Assembly: GCA_947305045.1 (NCBI GenBank)
Contig: CAMZCW010000029.1
Location: 1-16,663 of the forward strand
Source of the DNA: an uncultured Bacteroidales bacterium
GTDB lineage: Bacteria > Bacteroidota > Bacteroidia > Bacteroidales > UBA932
Length of the DNA stretch: 16,663 nt
Reading direction: 5' to 3'
The position numbers and the translations under genes are program-made. The notes beneath the pieces were generated by a model. That model did no database searches and was not told where the DNA came from. It saw only the letters and a list, made by a program, of their open reading frames with translations. Positions 13,622 through 16,663 of this stretch are shown here, piece by piece; the stretch's first letter is position 1, and each line of letters starts with the position of its first letter.

Positions 13622-14458
13622 ATGATCTGCTATCCCAATGTCAAAATCAACCTGGGGCTCCATGTGCTCCGGCGCCGCCCGGACGGCTTCCATGACCTGG
13701 AAACCCTCTTTGTTCCGTACCCGGAAATCAGCGACTGCCTGGAGGTGATAGTGGCCGATGATTACAGCCGCACGCTGGCCGGCTTAAAGGACCGGTATGG
13801 TACCCTTGCGCAGGCTATTTCGCCGGACGGCAAACTCATGATCACCATCGCCCGGAAGGAGGGCGTGGATTGGGACCCGCTCAAAGACCTCACCGCCAGG
13901 GCATATGCCCTGCTGGCAGCGGAATACGCCCTGCCGCCCATGAAGATTTTCCTGGAAAAACGTTCGCCGGTGGGTGCTGGACTGGGTGGGGGCAGCGCAG
14001 ACGCCGCCTTTGCCCTTCGCGCCATGGCACAGCTGGCCGGGCTGGCGCTGTCGGATGCCACCCTGGCCGCCTACGCCGCCCGTCTGGGCAGTGACTGTGC
14101 CTTCTTCGTGTACAATCGGCCCATGTTTGGCAGCGGGCGCGGAGAGGTGCTGGAACCTTTTGACATCGACCTTTCTCAATACAGATTGGAAGTGGTGGTG
14201 CCGGAAGGCATTGCCGTTTCCACAGCGGAGGCCTACCGTGGCATTACGCCCCGCATCCCGGAAAAAGCCCTGAAGGAGGTGCTTGGACAGGATGTAAGCA
14301 CCTGGCCGACAGACCTCAGGAACGATTTTGAACAAACGGTATTTGCCGTCCATCCCGCCCTTGCGCAGGTAAAGGCGGCACTCTACGAAAGAGGCGCCCT
14401 GTATGCCGCCATGAGTGGCAGCGGGAGCGCCTGCTTTGGTATTTTCCCGGAGAGGTAA
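13622..14458 (+). CDS. ispE: 4-diphosphocytidyl-2-C-methyl-D-erythritol kinase
   Basis: IspE is the cytoplasmic GHMP kinase that phosphorylates CDP-methylerythritol in the MEP isoprenoid pathway. The 278-residue protein starts MICYPNVKINLGLHVLRRRP with K8 in the KINLGL motif and DGFHDLET. It carries the ATP-binding glycine loop PVGAGLGGGSAD (116-127), catalytic aspartate D158 in LGSDCAFF, and the C-terminal SGSGSACFGIF motif. Length is normal. An upstream in-frame ATG at 13568 would add 18 residues translated from the promoter, so I use 13622. The stop is 1 nt from the convergent EnvC-like gene's stop, leaving no room for a terminator. Confidence 0.95.
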   Translation: MICYPNVKINLGLHVLRRRPDGFHDLETLFVPYPEISDCLEVIVADDYSRTLAGLKDRYGTLAQAISPDGKLMITIARKEGVDWDPLKDLTARAYALLAAEYALPPMKIFLEKRSPVGAGLGGGSADAAFALRAMAQLAGLALSDATLAAYAARLGSDCAFFVYNRPMFGSGRGEVLEPFDIDLSQYRLEVVVPEGIAVSTAEAYRGITPRIPEKALKEVLGQDVSTWPTDLRNDFEQTVFAVHPALAQVKAALYERGALYAAMSGSGSACFGIFPER

Positions 14459-14459
14459 G

Positions 14460-15668
14460 TTACGGCCGCAGCCAGTTTTCCGGATTCTGCGGTGTGGAGC
14501 CGTTCCACAGCTCAAAGTGGAACTGGTCTTCTCCGCCTATAGTATCTACGATGCCCACCACCTGACCCGTATTTACCTTTTGACCCACTTTCACCGTCAC
14601 GCTCTTGAGCTTGCTGTATAAGGTGTAGTAGCTTCCGTGGCTCACCAGCACGCACTGGTTGTAACCGGGCAGCACCACAATCTGCGACACGGTTCCGCTA
14701 AAGACGGCTTTGGCCTGCGTTCCACGCTTCACGGCCAGCGTAACGCCGTTGTTCTGCGGGAGATCCACGTTCTGATACACCGGATGCTTGTGCTTGCCAA
14801 AGCGTTCTATGACAGCCCCTTCCACGGGCCATGGCAGCCGGCCTTTATTGGAGGCGAATTCGTTGGACAGCTTGGTGTCAATCTCCGTGGACGTGGTCTT
14901 GGCGCCGGTTTTTCCGCTTCCCTTCCCCTTGCCGGCCTGTTGCTGCTGGCGGATGAGTTCCGCTATCTTGCGGTTCAGGGCTTCCTTTTGCCGGTTCTTA
15001 TCCTTCAGCTGCTGCTGGTATTTCTTGCGGTCTTTGTTCAGCCGCTCCACCAGCCGGCTGTGCTCCGCTTCCTCGCTTTGCAGGCTGGAACGCTCCCGTA
15101 CCACCTTCTGGCGCATTTCTTCCGCCTGTTCCTTCAGAATGGAAAGCCGCTCCCGCTCCACCTCCAGCTGCGCCTGTGTCTCCCGGATTTTAACGGCCTG
15201 TTCACTCATTTGGGAGGAGAGGTTCCGGAGGTACCCGAATCGGCGCAGGCCTTGCCCGAGCGATTCGCTGGAGAGCAGATACATATACCACAGCCGGCTG
15301 TCGCGGTTTTTGTAGGAGCCCCGGATGAGACGGCCGTAGTAAAGGGAAAGGGTGTCGTAGCGTGCCTGTAGGCGGTTAATCTCCCCCTGGCAGGTCCGGA
15401 TGGAGTCCCCCAGCATGCGCAGCGTCTGGTCACACCCGGCAATGAGTTTTTCCCGGGCCGATATTTTGCTGCGCACCAGCGTGAGGCTGCTCATGGCCTC
15501 CGAACTGTTCTTGGAGTTCTGGGCCAGTTGCCGGTTCAGGGTGGCTATTTCCTTCTCCAGCTGCGCCCGCTGGCTTTCCAGCGTTTTCATGGATGTCTTT
15601 TGCTTCTGCCCCATGGCGGGGAGGCAGAAACACAGTACCATCAGGAGGCTATACAGGAATTTTCTCAT
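14460..15668 (-). CDS. envC: EnvC-like murein hydrolase activator (degenerate LytM domain)
   Basis: A 402-residue periplasmic protein with a signal peptide (1-20, ending AMG before Q), long coiled-coil segments (about 25-120 and 150-245), a Gly/Lys/Ser/Thr linker (246-262) and a C-terminal LytM/M23 domain (about 280-402). Active M23 peptidases carry HxnD and HxH zinc ligands; here they read FGKHKHPVYQNVDLPQNNG, YTLYSKL and DQFHFELW, so several ligands are lost. This matches EnvC, which activates amidases at the division site rather than cutting peptidoglycan itself. Its ATG overlaps the stop of the TPR gene as ATGA (15665-15668). The symbol marks the closest known type; orthology to E. coli EnvC is inferred from architecture. 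Confidence 0.88.
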   Translation of the reverse strand: MRKFLYSLLMVLCFCLPAMGQKQKTSMKTLESQRAQLEKEIATLNRQLAQNSKNSSEAMSSLTLVRSKISAREKLIAGCDQTLRMLGDSIRTCQGEINRLQARYDTLSLYYGRLIRGSYKNRDSRLWYMYLLSSESLGQGLRRFGYLRNLSSQMSEQAVKIRETQAQLEVERERLSILKEQAEEMRQKVVRERSSLQSEEAEHSRLVERLNKDRKKYQQQLKDKNRQKEALNRKIAELIRQQQQAGKGKGSGKTGAKTTSTEIDTKLSNEFASNKGRLPWPVEGAVIERFGKHKHPVYQNVDLPQNNGVTLAVKRGTQAKAVFSGTVSQIVVLPGYNQCVLVSHGSYYTLYSKLKSVTVKVGQKVNTGQVVGIVDTIGGEDQFHFELWNGSTPQNPENWLRP

Positions 15669-16663
15669 GGCTTTTCTGTAGGTTCCAGGCGGGCGGCCTG
15701 TTTGCGGTAAACTTGGGCGGTATCCTTCTCTCCCAGCGCCTCCAGGACGGTGGCGTAGTGCCGCAGGATAACGGCGCTTTCCTTGCCGCCGTACAGCATG
15801 GCATGCTTGAAGAACGGCTTGGCTTCCAGGTTTTTGCCCATCAGATGCAGAATCCAGGCAAAGGTGTCCAGATAGGTGGCGTTGTCGGGTTCCGCCTCTA
15901 CCGTTTTCCTGGACATGGCGTACGCTTTTTTGAGCTTTTTCCCTTCCACGCTCAGGTAGTAGGCATAGTTATTCAGCACCGGTGCGTAGTCCGGGTTCAG
16001 TTTCAGCGCTTTTTCATAGGCCTTGAAAGCCTGTTTGCTGTCTCCCATGGCGTGGCAGGCATCACCCATCATGGAATAAGCCCCCAGGGCAACGGTCTTG
16101 TTCCTGGCATGCCGGGCCAGAACTTCCTTGCAGTTTTTGACGATATCCTCGTATGCTCCCAGCTCATAGTTGGCCATGTTGGCATAGTCCAGGAATGCCA
16201 GTTCGTCAAAGCGCCGATACGCATCCATGGCGCGTGCCTGAAGCTCCGGCCAGTCTTTCTGCAACGAAAGGTACTGAACATAGGTGGCCGTCTGGCCCAG
16301 GCTGGCGGGGAAACGGTCCGCTGCCTCGCGGAACCATTTGCCGGCCTCCGCCTCCCGTCCGGTGCCATAGTAATAACTGCCTACAGCGGCCAGCACGGTG
16401 CTGTCTCCGGGATGCACCTCTGCCGTCCTTTGCACCAGCCCGTCAAAGCCCTCCCGGTGCAGCTGCAGGATTTTGGGGTCGATGGCGCGGGTAAGGTTGC
16501 TCAGGTACAGGGTTTTGCTGGCAGCGGGAATGTCCTCCGAGCCAAAGAATTTGTCCAGCGTCCGGAAGTACTCCGGATAGCGGCGGGTGTGCCGATACAC
16601 CTCCGACATGCCCAGGATGGCGGGCATATAGCTGCTGTCCAGCGCCAGGGCCTCCTCATAGCG
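15665..16663 (-). CDS. TPR-repeat protein, 5' end outside the window
   Basis: The gene is incomplete: the frame stays open through the right edge (sequence before the internal ATG at 16627 reads RYEEALALDSSY, a TPR helix), so the true start lies beyond 16663. At least 332 codons are seen. The product is a string of tetratricopeptide repeats, for example ALKLNPDYAPVLNNYAYYLS, EAEPDNATYLDTFAWILHLM and LRHYATVLEALGEKDTAQVY, which are protein-protein interaction helices. In Bacteroidota a large TPR lipoprotein often sits upstream of an EnvC-like gene; the ATGA overlap here supports co-translation. Any signal peptide would be in the missing part. The specific role is unknown. Confidence 0.85.
   Translation of the reverse strand, partial: RYEEALALDSSYMPAILGMSEVYRHTRRYPEYFRTLDKFFGSEDIPAASKTLYLSNLTRAIDPKILQLHREGFDGLVQRTAEVHPGDSTVLAAVGSYYYGTGREAEAGKWFREAADRFPASLGQTATYVQYLSLQKDWPELQARAMDAYRRFDELAFLDYANMANYELGAYEDIVKNCKEVLARHARNKTVALGAYSMMGDACHAMGDSKQAFKAYEKALKLNPDYAPVLNNYAYYLSVEGKKLKKAYAMSRKTVEAEPDNATYLDTFAWILHLMGKNLEAKPFFKHAMLYGGKESAVILRHYATVLEALGEKDTAQVYRKQAARLEPTEKP

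Overview
The window reads as a stretch of a Bacteroidota genome, most likely Bacteroidales. Several genes start behind Bacteroidetes-type promoters (TTTG, a spacer of about 20 nt, then TAnnTTTG), Shine-Dalgarno sequences are weak or absent, and the YifB/ComM, SufB/C, PnuC, CotH lipoprotein and EnvC-like proteins fit that phylum. The DNA is GC-rich, with long antisense shadow frames. I cannot place it to genus; the GC content and the short AroC form are compatible with Rikenellaceae-like gut lineages, but that is only inference.

Layout. Positions 1-333 hold a tRNA-Leu(CAA) on the minus strand with its own promoter and terminator, and a divergent promoter for the first operon. Positions 334-4452 (plus) form a tightly overlapping shikimate operon: aroB, a fused aroD-aroA gene and aroC. 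Positions 4488-9667 (plus) form a second unit: sufB, pnuC, sufC, a very short sufD, and a CotH-kinase lipoprotein that overlaps the sufD end. Positions 9664-13494 (minus) carry an unknown lipoprotein, comM/yifB, a hicA-hicB toxin-antitoxin pair and tsaE. ispE (plus, 13622-14458) diverges from the unknown lipoprotein. An EnvC-like activator and a TPR protein (minus, 14460 to the right edge, incomplete) close the window.

How the genes work together. AroB, AroD, AroA and AroC cover four of the seven shikimate-pathway steps; the AroF/G, AroE and AroK steps are not here. SufB, SufC and SufD form the Fe-S scaffold; the desulfurase SufS is not in the window. TsaE serves tRNA t6A modification, IspE the MEP isoprenoid pathway, and the EnvC-like protein cell-wall splitting at division.

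Most notable are in-frame insertions in core enzymes. AroC carries a 57-residue His/Cys/acidic segment that looks metal-binding, next to its flavin/substrate region. AroB carries 51-nt tandem repeats containing inverted repeats. SufD starts with a double palindromic repeat translated in frame, and a third unit of the same palindrome type fills the sufB-pnuC spacer. SufD itself is about half its usual length. No gene-free stretch exceeds about 300 bases. I see no insertion sequence, CRISPR array, rRNA or riboswitch.
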